A DNA stretch of 64,000 nucleotides from Psoroptes ovis (GCA_002943765.1 PQWQ01000021.1:868001-932000), one strand, 5' to 3'; positions 9,851-25,000 are shown, counted from the first letter of the stretch. The notes: generated by a model from the letters alone, not told the origin. Translations and numbers: made by a program.

Positions 9851-12571
9851 TTTTCCATAATTCACCTCAGCAGAAAAAAAATCGATTGTTTCACCTCCAG
9901 AAAATAATCGATTGTTTCATTTCATAAATAATTCATTTAATTCATTTTTTCTGTTTGCCCAGGTAAATTCATTAATAATCGATGAATCGATGAATAATCA
10001 ATGATCAATGAAATCACCTGTGAATTGCTACCAACCAACAAAAACAATCGAATCAATTGATCAAATCAATCGATTGATTGCTTCTTCATATGAACGCTTA
10101 TATAAGGTTACATATCAACCTTTGCATTGTGTGCCATGTTTACTCACCTTTGATCACCTTTGATCACCTTTGAACCTCTGGAACCTTTGAAAATCATTGT
10201 CGTCATTGTTATTCATTGTTAATCAATTGTGAACCTTGAACAATTTCTAATCGATTATCAATCAGATGACCAATCACTAATCAGAGTCTGATCACCAATC
10301 GATCGCCAAAGTCTCATCACCAATCGATTGTCCAGTGACCAATCAATGACCGATCAATCGATTGTCCATTTTTCAATCGTCCATTCTTCGATTGTTCAGT
10401 GTCCAATGATCTTCAATCATCACCAATCAATCGTCCAATCTTCAATTGATCATCACCCAAAAAAAAATTGTGAATTGTGATCAAACCTTTCGATCAATTC
10501 GATAATTCAATTCAATTGAATCTTCACACATGAAAAGCATCAATTCAATCAGTCAAAATCAATTCCAATCAACCAAATTTCATTAAAAAAAATTCGAAAA
10601 TCGAATCAAAATTCGATTCGAAAACTAAATTAAATTTAATTCAATTCAATTCAATTCGAAGCATCATCTGATAACAATCATCAATCGCCAAATAGTGACC
10701 ATTATCACCAGCTTTCAATCACCAAAAAGTGATCATTTTTCACCTTTCGAAATCGATCGAATTCAATCGAATCAACCATCTACGATCTACGATAGTGCCA
10801 TTATCTTCTCAACCCTATGTTCATTCAATTCTTCGATCTACGGGTCACACATTCTTATCATCATCAGCTGTTTATCTATAGCCATCAATCTAAGACTATG
10901 ACCTGAATCGTTAGTTGATTTCTGTTGGTGAAAAATTGTTCAAAGCAAATTCAATTTGATGAATGGCTTCGTATAAATAACCACACCAAAAATTCAATAA
11001 ATGAATGAATCAGTGAATGGATGATTGATCGATGTTTTAATAGGTTGCCACCATCGAAATTCACCACCATCGATTTGCCATCATTGAATTCAATTGAATT
11101 GAATTGATTCGATTTACCATGAAAAATGTTTGATCAAACATCAAAGATCGATATCGATAATTGAACTAAATTAAAATTTCAAATTAATCGATTAAAATCG
11201 ATGTTTGAATAATCGATAGTGTCAATAAGATAATCGATTTAATTTTTTTTTTTTTTAAATCGTTCATCACCAATCTTTCACGACTTCGGTATCCTGGTTA
11301 TGATCTTTCACGGCTGGATCAGCTGATTATCACCCGTGTCAAAAGTCAATGACCATTCATTGATCGCTAATCAACGTGTAACCGCAATCTATGAGCCTTA
11401 GACCCTTATAATCTTGTGTGAAACCTTTTTCAAAGGTTATAACCTTGTTCAAAGGCTATAAATTTTTGTGAAATCATTGTTCCAAGACAAGACTATAGAT
11501 TTTGTGGAACCTTTTTTTCATAGGCTATAACCTTGCTCAAGGGTTATACATTTTTTTTGAACCGGTGTTTGAATCAAACATATGATGAACACATATCAAA
11601 CATCTACAAACCTTTTGAAATCTTTAAAATAAACAATAGCCTTTGTGAGTGTGAATATAATTCATAATTGAAACTGGTTTTTTCGTTTGTTTTTGTTTTA
11701 AATAATTTTTTTGTCTTAAGACATCTGATGATTATGCATCCCTTCAAATATGTATAGCCTTTGACTCATCTTCCTCTTAAATTTTTAAAATAACCCGAAA
11801 ATACATCATTTCACCAGTGATTTCAAAGGCTATTGTCTTACGACAATGATTGAATATGTGTACAAGTACAAGTACAAGTGTTCATGTGTATTTACTCAGT
11901 TAAATGACCAGTAAATCAAGCCATATACCTGTATTGTTTTTAAAATTTTAAAAGGGTTGACAAAAGGTAGAATATACCTGACCCAATTTCAGCCGTTTTA
12001 CGACTTGTTATCGCCGCGCAAGTGACATCATTCATCTTCAATCACCCTGTCATCATCAAGCGTCTCAGATGTCTCCGACATCTTTGAATGGCTCATTGTG
12101 AATTTTTTCAGTGAATTACAGTGTTTCTCAACCGAATTTTGAGCTGTTTTTTCAGTGAATTACCTGGTGAATCATAAGGTATACACCTTGGTCTTCGACT
12201 AATCGAATTTAATTAACATTTTTCACAAGGTGTGTACCTTTGTGTGTGGGTGTTTTAAAGTGATTTATTAGTCCACCCACCATTGTTCATCTGTGTGTTG
12301 GCGGTGGCGCTAGTTGGTTGGTGGTGGTGGCATAATTCACCACCAACAAAATTCGAAATTATCACCATGTTCATCAATGATGCTACGCAAGCTTTTCGAT
12401 CAATCTTCAAGTGTTTGTCACCAGTATTTCTGCGGCCATCCGTAAACCTTTGATCACCGCAATTAATCACCGCAATTAATCATCGTTGTTAACCTTTGTT
12501 AACCTCCTTTAACCTTCATTATTTTCGTTGTTAATTATTCTTCAATTATTCAAAATTTAACCTCCAAAAAA

Positions 12572-15500
12572 ATGTATAAATCAAATCGGTTACTGTATCG
12601 TTATTACATTCCAATATCACTCCTGCTGACCACATGTTCAACAATATGGGCTCTAAGACTATTGGTACCTGAATCACGAAATTTTAATGGATCATTCATT
12701 GCGGACGTATCATTACCGAATGATACAAGATTGTATCAATTATCCCGGGCTAATCAACTGTATTATTCATATAAATTTCTATGTAAATTTTTCCATTTAG
12801 ACCAATACAATGGTCAATTGTATTTGCGGAAACCGCTAAAATGTCAATCAAAATCGATGGACGATATAATCGATAATCCAATACGGCCGATAATCATTGA
12901 ATCACGGACGTTTCGTATTGATGGCGGTGATTCGAATCAGCTGACATTGATACCTCTGTCGATACGATTCGAACATTTTACCTGTCAAGAAAGTAATGGG
13001 CGAATATCATCATCGAATAACTCGACTAACATCGATACGATATCATTCACAAACATCGTATCAAACAATGATCCAGAATCGATATTTGATCATTTACCGC
13101 CATCACTATCGCCATTATCAGCTGATAATCGACTTATAACGAACGTATTGTTGACATTATCATATGATGATAATGGTTTCTGCGTATATCGGCAACAATT
13201 CGTGACCAAATTAACCCGTTATCTACCCGCAATGCTACATTCGCGGTGTAGGATACATTTTCGAATCCGAAACGTTGTCATCGATGATAATGATGGGTAT
13301 AAACAATCGATTAATGACAATCGATTAATCGATTTTAAAATTGAACATTCGCAAAATGACCTAATATCGATGTATCGATATTGCCTTCAAAATGGTCGAT
13401 CATTCAGTGTAAATATTGAATTACTGATGAATCAATGTGATAATCATTTTGATCAGCCGTCCAAAATATTGAATAATCATGAGCACTTAATCCTTACGGT
13501 GTACAATGCCCGAGATTATGACCTAGATGAATATCGGCAGCGTTTGCCGGACATAAATCGTCGATGTTTAGTCGATATCGATAGTATCGATATTGGTGAT
13601 TCCATTGGTAACCGCCACCGGCGTGAGTTATCAACGGGGAACCACCCGTCAAACGGACCATCATTCGACCGCTCACTGTACATTGTAAGCGTCCCAGAAG
13701 AACGAGAGAAATCATTTGTCGTAACGCAGCTAGTGGCGACGCCTGGTGGTGGTCAGTCATCAGCGTCCGCAGCAGCGTCCGAATCCGATTCACTCCTTTA
13801 TTCAATGTCAGCTTTAATCGATGCCCGGTCACAATCAATGTTTACGATTGATCCGATTAATGGTATGATTACGACCACTGCACGGTTAGATCGTGAATTT
13901 ATGGATGTACATTATTTGCGGATAACCGTAACCGATAGCCATATACCACCACGTACAGCAACTACAACCTTACAGATCAACGTCTTGGATGAAAACGATC
14001 ATATGCCCGTATTCGAATCGATCAGTTACGAAGCATCAATTTTAGAATCGGCAGCAATCGGTACAACGGTCATAACGATACGTGCGACAGACAACGATAG
14101 CGGACTGAACGCTGAAATTGAATATTCCATATTGAACAATGCTGCAAATAATGACCCATCCATACTGGACGTATTTCGTATCGATGCTAAACAAGGTATT
14201 GTGACTACAAGGTCAAAGCTGGACCGAGAAAAAGTGGACCATTACACGCTGACGGTTCAGGCTTCGGATCAGGGGCCGCTGCAATCGAGGAAACGTTCAC
14301 ATACAACGTTAAACGTAAGGGTTATGGATGAAAATGATAATTATCCACAATTTTCCGAACGATCATATTCATGTCAGGTGGATGAAGATATTAATTATGG
14401 GATACACCCTGTAATCTTGCGAATTCAAGCATTCGATGCGGATGAAGGTATGAATGCGGCCATCCGCTATTCAATTATCGGCGGTAATACGGCTTCGCTG
14501 TTTCATATCGATTCGCTAAACGGTGAAATTGCCGTCGTTGGGCCGCTTGATTATGAACAATCTCGGTCGTATCGCCTCATTATTCGCGCCCAAGATGGTG
14601 GTAGTCCACCGCGGTCCAATACGACCCAGCTACTCATAACCATAGTGGACAAAAATGACAATGAACCAAAGTTTTATCAAACATTTTACCAGGAAAATGT
14701 CCTGGAGAACGTCCCTATAGGTACTAGCGTACTCCGTATCCAAGCATATGACAGTGATGACGGTGATAATGCTCAGCTGAGCTATTATATTCAACAATCG
14801 ATGGTATCCGGTGGTGTTAATATCGATGGTATCGATCATGGTACGTCAGCTGACAGTGGTTCTCAAATGCCACTCGACATTGACCGCAACAGCGGATGGA
14901 TTGTGACCACCAAAGAGTTGGATCGTGAAGAAAAATCCCTGTACGAGTTCATTGTGGTCGCTAAGGATAATGGTCACCCGATTCAGCATTCCGCAACCGC
15001 TTCGGTCATAATAAACGTCCAAGACCTAAACGATAATTCCCCAGTATTCGAATCGAAAACCTATGAAGCTGTGGTGTCGGAAACATCGCCACCCGGTACC
15101 CCTGTTGTCACTGTACAAGCAAGCGATCGAGATGAAAATAGCCGATTGATATTTCAAATAACTGGCGGTAATGTTCGAAATCGTTTTACGATCGTATCGC
15201 AAAACAGCCAAGGTCACATTACTGTGGCCAATCCGTTGGATTATAAACAAGAACGTAGCTATCAGTTGACCGTATCGGTAATGGATCAAGGTGGTAAAAT
15301 GGATTTGGCCACTGTTTACATAAACGTTACGGATGCCAATACCCATCGGCCAATTATTCAAATTTTGAAAACGCAAGGACAAACAAATATTTATCCATCC
15401 ACATCCACGACCGTAATGGAAGATATACCGGTCGGCTCAACGATTCTGGTCGCTGAAGCCCTAGACGATGACACCGGGGAAAATGCCCGTATCACATATT

Positions 15501-16064
15501 CATTGAATGATATCAACGAATTTCGTATCGACCCAAGTACTGGTGTAATAACCACGACCAAACCTTTGGATCGCGAAACGCAATCAAGCTATAGTCTCAT
15601 TATTACGGCTCAAGATAATGGGGTACCACCGTTGTCCGATTTGGTCAACATTGAAATCGAAGTCCTCGATGTCAATGATAATGCCCCGCTGTTCGAACAA
15701 CAACAATACGCAGCGACCGTCTTCGAAGATGTACCCATTGGTACATCGATACTCCAGGTTCACGCCAATGACCGTGACCTTGGCCTCAACGCCCAAATAC
15801 GTTACGACATTGAAATGATCAATAACCAAGACTTATTCACTTCGGCTGCGGCCACGACCCTCAACCAATCACCGTCGATGAGCAACCTGGAACTACTATC
15901 ATCGCTCGGCGTCTTCATTATCGATCCAACATCTGGGGTCGTCCGCACTAATCGTACCCTGGACCGTGAAACGATCGCCAAGTATGAGCTGAAAATTCGT
16001 GCCACGGATCGTGGCCAGCCACCAATGTCCACCAGTGTCGCGGCAGTGATAACCATCGATGATT
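12572..16064 (+). CDS. stan: Flamingo exon 1: signal peptide and cadherin repeats 1-7
   Basis: Starts at the first ATG of the frame, which gives a hydrophobic signal sequence (YYIPISLLLTTCSTIWA). Six inter-cadherin calcium motifs follow in order: LDENDH, MDENDN, VDKNDN, QDLNDN, TDANTH and LDVNDN. The TDANTH variant is typical of CELSR. The exon stops inside a seventh, IDD|CNDN, at donor GTAAGT with one base of the next codon. Confidence 0.93.
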
Positions 16065-19000
16065 GTAAGTATCTTTTGAATTTTGTTTTGTTTATGAGGT
16101 ATTAACCCTTGGGCGCAGCTGCCACGGCTTCGCTCGCCAATTATCCACTGAAACAATTAATGAAGCATCGAGCTTCGAGCTCTCGAATTCGATAATTGTC
16201 GCGATGCCGTGACAATTGTCACCAGGCTTCGATCATTATCCATTCATAGATTGCTGAATGAACGATTCTCCGCCGAATTTTCCCACATTGAAAATTCATT
16301 TCGAAGACCTTTTCCATAGAAAATACATGGGCATTAATTCAAATCGAATTTCAACAAAATTTTGACAAATTCACACGCTACGCAAGCTTTGCTGTGTGTG
16401 AGGGAGTAAATTGTCTTAGCTTAAAATGATTCTTAGCTTAAAAAAATTGATGAGAAAATTATTTACCTGACTAAGCACTGAAAGAATTCTCACAATTTAA
16501 TTATGAATAAAATTGATGATAGCAATAAGGCTATAGCCTTATATTAATATGTATAGCCTTTGAATTATGGAAATCTAAAAAAAAACTAATCAAGCAATCT
16601 TTAAATTAAAACGAATGAAATAATTCGAAAAAAATATTCCCATTATTATTCATTTCAAAGGTTGGGTTCACATCAACCTATCAACATCATTCATTCATTC
16701 AATTTCAATCATCGACTACGCAAGATTTAATTAGCTTGCGCGGCTTACCATTGTTTTCTCGGCTTTGATTTGTGTGTGGGGCTATTGTTTACCCATGTTG
16801 TACATATGTTGTTGCCCAACAGCAAACAACCTCGCCGCGCATTCTTCAACTGATGACTATTTAATGATAATCGACCATGGTAACATGGGTTTGTACGACC
16901 ATGGTAAGATGTGCACGACGATGTTAGGAATAGTCTTGGTTCGTTGAACATTACCATTGATCATATCCATGGCTATATTTAGCCATGAAATAACCTTCAA
17001 TTCGAACCTCTTAGATTGTGCTTTATTCTTCAGTTTTGATAGGTTCATACCTTATATTCATTCATAGCACACACAAACAAATCGGGTATCTCTGCGCAAG
17101 CTATGCATTTATCCATCCAGGTAATCTCTCCCTGTCCCCCTCCTTAATCACACACTTTCGAAGGCTATACATCCGATGATCGGGGCTTCGGAGAAGTACC
17201 GATCAATCATCAGATTGATATGTTGTGCATTGTGTATATCTTCACTCTGAAGATTGATTTTTTTTGAATGAGGTTGATACCTCATGTTTTTTTTTTCAAA
17301 GATTATGTTTGATGATGGCTTACCATTATTTTTGAGCACAGGTGATCATCACGATTTATGATCATCGAATCGTGATGATTGAATTTTCGAATATTAGGCT
17401 GTCCGAAAAGTTCTTGCCGATTTTATAATTATTCTCTACGATATAACCGGCAAAAACTTTCCGGACATCCTGAAATATTCAATTGAATGAATGGATGATG
17501 AATACCTTTTGAATTATATGATCTTGAGGATAATACCTTGGCCACGCTGCGCAAGATGTGGCCATTGCCGGCCAAAACGGTCATCGCAAGCTTTCCACGA
17601 TCAGCTGTTTACAGTTAGCCTGGTGACTGATTCATGATTTATTAATTTATTCTTCTATTTTCCAACCCTTTCCACCCTTAATAATAACCCTTTAACACCT
17701 TTAAAAGGTAACGATAATCCACCACGTTTCGCCAGTGATCGTCTCCGGTTTTTTATCGCGGAAAATTCACCAATCGGATCGGTGGTCGGTGAAATTGTGG
17801 CCACCGATGCTGATGAAGGGGCGAATGCCCGTATCGATTATACGATCGTTGGGGGGCTGGATATGAAATGGTTTGCGCTGAAAACTGAATCAAGTCAATC
17901 AGGTTACAACCTTGGAGGCAACTCAACGGGGCTCAACGATCCATCATCAGCGCCACCTACGACGACAGCAGCGACCTCCAAAGCCTTGCTCATCACCCGT
18001 ACTGAATTGGATTTTGAATCCGACAAGAAACTGTATCAAATCATCGTCCGTGCTTCATCACTGCCGTTGCGCAACGATGTCGATGTTGAAATTCATGTAA
18101 CAGGTTAGTACCTTTGTCCAAATTTTCAATTAATTCTTCGAATAACCTTTGAATGCGCAAGCTTTTGAGGGTTTCAACCTTACCTTAACTTACCTCATAC
18201 CTCGTTAGACTTTCATTTTTCCTCTTGGTCGATCGAGGCATTGATCATTAAGCCGATCATAGCTTGCGTAGTCAGCTTGCGCGGCCAGCCTCGGCCATCA
18301 GGTAATGATGCGCTCCGATCATGCTTAATGATCGTGTTGGTCGATGATTTCGAATCATTAAATTATTCATGAAATTCCATTATCATTCGATACCATTCAT
18401 TATCAATTAACCATTGATAAGGTTGATACCTTATACCTTATATGATTGATTGATTGATTGATTTGATCATTAAACAATTCGATTGATTGATTGATCGATT
18501 TTGAACATGAAAATTTAATCAAAAATTTAAATTATTCAAAATTAAATAATTAACCCTTGTGAAGATTTTTCCCGGGAAAATTTCTTGATTAAGTCTAATT
18601 CAATAGTCTTTGAGTGTAGGGGGGGGAAATGTTTTCGGAATTTTTTTTTTGCCCGGAAAGTTTCCCAATAACCCTTTCATCATTTTGGAATTTTTGAAAT
18701 TTTCAAAATTTTTGCAATTTTTTTCTCTTTATTATTGTTCACTGATGATTATCAGGGTTATAACCTATTCAAATTGTTTTCCAAATTGTTTTGAATAACA
18801 TTTGTACAAACATCATTATCATGAGCATCATTCACATATGTGATGATGACGAATGATATGATAATCAATGAATGATGCTTAATTCATCATTACCCCGAGC
18901 AGATGTAATCCGAGATGGTGGCCACCTGGCCACCATCGCGATAATACCAAAGGTTATAGATATTCATCTGCCAGTTTACCTGGCTGAATCATTGCCTGTT

Positions 19001-22000
19001 GCTGCACATCATTTGTTTGACCAATAAAGCCATTGTTTACCTGTGAGCCCCCCACCCCCGGTGAGCTATCAGGTACTGACCTGATGGTTTTTTCTTTGTT
19101 TGAAATTTATGAAATTTTAATATTTTTCAATTATTATACACTCAAATAATGATGATAAACATTCATGAATTGTGTAAGATTACAACCTTTTAGTTTTCAT
19201 TCATAGTTGCTGCGCAAGATGTTTTTATTTCTTATTTATTTCAATTATCTTTTGTTGACCCCACAACCACCTCCACCAGCACCACCCCCACCAAATTGAT
19301 TATTCCACCACCACCACCCCGTTTTCAAAAATAACCGGATTGAATTTCAAACGAAAAGAAGTTTATTGTTTGTGAAGAGGTTTTTAAACAAATGAATTAT
19401 GTAAATCGTCAGCATCTTGCGTAGCAAGCTATGGTTTATACACACTCAAAATGACTCCAAACATGACGCCATTCATAAATAACGTTTTCAATTGTTTCCA
19501 TTATTCTTCGATCTTTCGATCAGTGATTCTCAACCTTTTTTTTTTTTTTTTTTTTGTTGCGGTGCCTTATTCAAAACTTGCTCAACCGCGTAACAATGGT
19601 TGAGAATCACTGATTCAATAAATAAATCATTGAATAACCGGTTCGTTGAAAAAAAATGGCCATTCACATATATTGTGTAATAATAATATTAGCAATATTA
19701 CAACATATCACATATTAACTCAAGATGATGTTCACACCTTTTCGCTTTTTTTTCAAATTGTTTAATTTTTTAGTCTAATCACAAGTTCAGGCTACAGTTA
19801 TATCTGAGTGAATAGCTGAGTATCAGCTATAATCTTGGACATATATAAGCCTATGGATACACCTGTGATACATACACTTGATACATATGCGCACAGGTCA
19901 AAGACTTTTATCATAAAATGGAATCATTCATAAATAATCTATTACTATCGATATAATTTGATTGATTTTTTTTTTTTTAGTTCGCCATTCATAAATTCAG
20001 TTCAATTCAAAGTCGATCAATCGATTGACTTAGTTTAAAACCACACAACTATTATTGGGTTGTCCCATAAGTTCTGGCCGTTTTTCTAATAATTTTCTTC
20101 GATATAACCGGCAAGAACTTATGGGACAACCTACTAATTCAATGAATGGTGGCTCCACACATTCACTTTGACGCCCACACTTTGTCAATTTTCTGATTGA
20201 AACTAAATCAAATCAATTCAATCAATGATTAATCGAATCGTTTTTGATCAAAGTTTTTCCAAATCAATGATTGGCGCCTTTGCAATTTTTTTCACAAAAA
20301 TTTGATTGGCCAACTTTTGGCCAATCAAATTTCAGAGCGAAAAAAATTCAGTCACCGCCTTACTGTCCAAAACTGGCTTTTTCCGTCTTGATTTTTTGCT
20401 TGCTACTGGCTCTGCCCGTGCCTGACTCGGGCAAGCTTCAATGCTTTTTAATGGTAGTTCAAAAAATTTGAGCAGTTTAAATGTGAATTTTTGAAATTCG
20501 TTCCGACTGTTAGTCGGCTTAATTTTAAAATTTCGCCTCCACTCGAAAAAAAATGCAGATAATTGATGGCCTCTTCATAAATAACGGGTATCATTATATA
20601 ACCCTATCATTATATGAGTGTACAGTTTTTGAAATTATAAGTAATATGATAATCTTTGACCATAATTTAATATTTTGTAATTATCTCTTTTCGGGCAATC
20701 GATGGACATGTCGATCTATTGATCGATCGTTCGACGCAAACTGACCATTGTCCATATAAGGCTATAGTAGTACCATTTGCTCTCTGATATATGAACCTCG
20801 TATAATTATCTTTTCGAAGCTGCAACAGCAGCAGCTGCCGCTGCTGCTGCTGATGATGCTGCTGCTTGCATCGATCGGTATTTTTCATTCAGGTCAAGTT
20901 TCACTTTTAGGGCCCCGAAGGGTCCCAAGGGCCCGATGGGACTTGAGTGCCAAATGGCCCATTTGGTCCCATGGAGTCTTGGGCCCTAGACTCCTAAGGG
21001 TCTGAAAATTTGTCAATTTTTCTCTTAACGAATTTACCAATGTGAAATTGAACATTAGCCGTAAATGATATTTTAACGGTTTTTTGGCTTCTCAAAGGGG
21101 CCATACACATATACAATGTACTTATTGTATTTCATTTAATCGATAATCGATCAATTGATTTCCGATTCAATAATAATGATAATGATAAGAAGATTTATAT
21201 TTACTCAGTTTATGAAAGATTCATCATTATTATATTAGGTTGTCCCATAAGTTCTTGCTGTTTTTTGAATGAAAAAAAAAATTCTAAAAAGCCGCAAGAA
21301 CTTATGGGACAACCTAATGCATAGTGTAACGTTGTTTGTGGATTTTTCATTTCATTGAATTTCTCAGTTCGAATGGAAATCCGATACATGTTCATTTACT
21401 TACTTAGTGAATAAATGATTCGAAATGATTTTGAAAGGATTCAATCGATCAATGAATACAGTGATCAAAGGATTCCGTGATCAAAGGATTCAACGGATTC
21501 AATGATCAACGGATTCAATGATCTATGGATTCAGTGATCGATGGGATCCATTGATCGATGGATCCAGTGATCGGTCTGATTTGATTAACCTTCAATTTTT
21601 TTTTATTAACCTTCAATTTGCTATTAACCTTTTTTCTCACTATTTTAACCCTCTCCATCCATCCATCCATTAACATCCACAGATGTCAACGATCACGCCC
21701 CTCTGCTTCGAGATTTTTCAATCATATTCAACAATTATCGTGGACATTTCCCATTGGGTAAAATTATCGGCCGTATACCTGCCTATGACTCGGATATCAA
21801 TGACCGGCTCAATTATCAATTCATATCTGGTAACAAAGCCAATTTGCTACAGTTGAATGAAAGTACAGGAGAACTGCGGTTATCATCATCACTGAATACG
21901 AATGTACCGACACGGGCCTTGTTGGAAATAATGGTTAGTGATGGTGTCAACGATGTCCTAGCCAAATGTTCGCTGTCCGTAAATCTGGTTACCGAAACTA

Positions 22001-25000
22001 TGCTGTTTAACAGTGTAACCATACGGTTGAACCGCATGGGAATCAATGAATTCCTTATGAATTTGTATGACAAATTCTTGGATAACCTTTCATCGATTAT
22101 ACCTTGTCCCAAGGACAACGTCATCATATTCAACATCCAAAATGACCATGAAATCACGGATCGTCAAATATTGAACATTTCATTTGCCATAAGGCTCTCG
22201 GATTCACTTCGAGATATCGAATCCTATTACACCGCTCAATACATTCAACAACGTGTGTACATTAATCGTCAATCGTTGAATGAAATGACTGGGTTAGAGG
22301 TAAGTCTTTTAGTGATAATCCGAAGTTATCCTGTAGTTTTGATTAACCTTCATCTCACTTAACCCCCATTTTTATCGCCAGATTCTACCGTTCGACGATA
22401 ACCTCTGCGTCCGTGAACCTTGTCTCAATTTCGAAGAATGTCTGTCCGTCTCCAAATTTGGCAACGCCACCGATTTCTACTCGACCGAAGCCATCCTCTT
22501 TCGTTCGATTTCACCTGTCAACACTTTCGCATGTCGATGTCCGATCGGCTTTCAAGGTATGTGCCTGTTTTACTTATTTTTAGTTGAATTGCGCCCCCTA
22601 GCGGTTTTCAAAATTTGATGCAAAGGTTATTCGAGTGCTTTGTGTGAGTGGGTATTGAGTGTAGGCCTGTATTTGTGGACGTCGTGCCCTGAGGCTGCCA
22701 CCTCTTGCTGACTGACCACGGGTCATTCGTAAAGATAATGACATTCGATGTGATTCCAAGTGATTCAATGACCTCGAATCGCTCAGGGTGTCATTAGGGT
22801 GGCCACTTCAGGGGGCCTTCCGTGTGGCCGTTTCTGGGGTCATTCAAGGGTCCAATTTCCCGTGATCCGAATTGATTCAATGATTTCCCAAACTGATCAA
22901 ATTTCAATGATCCATCATCATATCACCCTTATACCCTTATCAATCTATGATGGCATAGTCCACCAAACACCACCATCCACTGCTGGTTGAAACAGCTTTT
23001 ATTTGTTTAATTTTATTTGATTCAAAACATAAGTTTCGTAGCCTCTTAACTGTCATAAACGGGTTTTCTCGTTGACAAATTTTTGCTTTTGAACTGCTCA
23101 GCCCGAGCGACGCTCGGGCAATTTGCGTTGATTCAATGTAATAACCGACCGCTTTGAGCGCTAATTCTTGAGAAATGCCCCGACTGTTAGCACGGGTCAG
23201 GTATTTACATTTGTTTATTTATCCAAACTCATATATCACCCCAGCCAAATTCGGACACACAAATGATGCAATCACACTGTGGTGTACTTGTATTTATGAA
23301 TAGCTCAATTAATATATGTGTTCACCACATCATTGGATTTACACATTCATATACTTAGTGTACGAATTCATTCATTCATATTTGACTGTTTATAATTGTC
23401 GATGGGGGCCATTCATAAATTGTGTACACAAACCAATTTGTAACATTTGTTTACTATTCGATTTGTTAGCATACGTTGTTTGTGTATGTTATTAATGGTT
23501 ACTGGTATTTGTGAATGAGATGTATTTGCTCTTTGCAACCCCCCGGCTGAGAGATGCCCTGGGCAAGATATTTTTGCCACACGTTACGCGTTTCATTCGT
23601 TTTGAGTCTGGTCCATCTGAAAGCAATATGCGTTTCATTGATTACAAATCTTATGAACGACCCCTTGAAGCTTACGGTTGTGATCTGCAATTTGTGAATG
23701 ACCCTCTCTCCACATCTAAAAATCGATTATTTTTGTTGTAATTTCCAGCAGAATTGCACCAGTATTGCACCCTAGACATGAATCAATAAATATTAGGTTG
23801 TCCGAAAAGTTCTTGCCGATTTTTCAATTGTTTTCTACGATATAACCGGCAAAAACTTTCCGTACACCTTATATTTCAAAAATTTCATTTTTCTGTAAAG
23901 TTTCCCTTGAACATACACTAGATCAGGATCAATTCACATAAATTCAATTCATCACTGTATTTTTGTATGATCCATCCATGTGTATCATTTGTTCGATACA
24001 TTGAATCGGCTACATTTTTCTCTCTATGTTTTCGCTTCCCTCCTGCTGTTGTTGTCCCCCCTCTTTATGGCTTGTCCATCCATAAATAATGTTTGATGAT
24101 GATGCATCATTCACACACACTGGTACATTATCATTTAATGGCATCTTTTGGACATCATTTCTTCAGTGGGAGCCATTCACAAAATGTGTAAATAATGATC
24201 ATAGATAATAGATTTGATGTGTCGATGATGATGATCGAAAAAGTGTCGAGAAAAATCGATCAAATCACCAGTCCAAATAATGGAAACATTCACAAATGCA
24301 GTTACCCAAGCAAATGGCATAACTGCATTTGTGAATGGTGATGATCGATGGTAAAGTTTCTGTAGTAATTTTCGTGGGAGAGAAACTTCCCGGGAAGCTT
24401 TTTCTGATGATCGAATCAAATTTTTTTTGGCTGTTATCACTGATCAATCAATCAATAACATTATTGATGGTCATGGTGTTTGTGAATGGCGCTGAATGGG
24501 CCATTCGGATAATGGACGTCTCTGTCGCCAATGGTCTTAATGATGATGGCCGATGTTTGATTGATAATCATCTGATTAATGATATGTCCATGTTTTGTCT
24601 TATCTTTGATCGGTTACGTCGTTTATGAACGTCGTCCCGATCATCATATATCACATTTTGGACCATTCACATATTCTGTACACTGTATAAAATGTGTCAA
24701 ATTGTCCGAAATATGATTGCAGAGATAAGCGTTGAATAAAAAAATTCAATTTGTTATTGTTTCACAGAACGGGTCATCCACCAATATGTGTCATCATCAA
24801 TCTTTTTGATTTTTGATACTTTTTTTCGGGAAATTTCCGGGAAACTTCCCGTAAAAAAACTCCTGGAAATTTCCCCGAAAATTTTTCACGATTTTCAATC
24901 ACAGAATTTACGGATGGCCCCTGATGAGCAAAAGTGGCAATTTTCCATTCTCTCATCCTCCTCACTCGAATCATTTCGTGAAAGAATTCATCCATATGAA

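Larger units (their letters stand above)
5746..12571. other. Intergenic region upstream of Flamingo
   Basis: No gene was recognised in this 6.8 kb. It contains the protease 3' UTR (poly(A) signal at 6040), one TTAGGTTGTCC MITE (6685-6765), three CTGCTAGCAG palindromes (7926, 8056, 8246) with a CCCGAG/CTCGGG hairpin unit, a GC-rich island with repeated GGCAGGG (9690-9850), and simple repeats of ATC, CACCAT and AATCGATT type. AAGGTTATAACCTT-like palindromes recur (for example 11430-11560). The Flamingo promoter must lie here or in an unseen 5' exon; TATATAAG occurs at about 10099, but I cannot tie it to a start site. Confidence 0.6.
18104..21682 (+). other. Flamingo intron 2
   Basis: A 3.58-kb intron. 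It contains a perfect GGTGGCCA hairpin (18913-18936), a hAT-type MITE (19521-19612), two TTAGGTTGTCC MITEs, a 15-bp perfect hairpin (20298-20332), a diverged CTCGGGC-family unit (20385-20525), a degenerate GGGCCC tract (20905-21005) and the first cluster of CATTCATAAAT motifs (19466-20590). No gene was seen inside. Confidence 0.8.

Noticed and set aside
10969..10980. CGTATAAATAACC as the Flamingo TATA box
   Set aside because: It lies 1.6 kb from the ATG with no start-site evidence; several similar words exist in AT-rich DNA.
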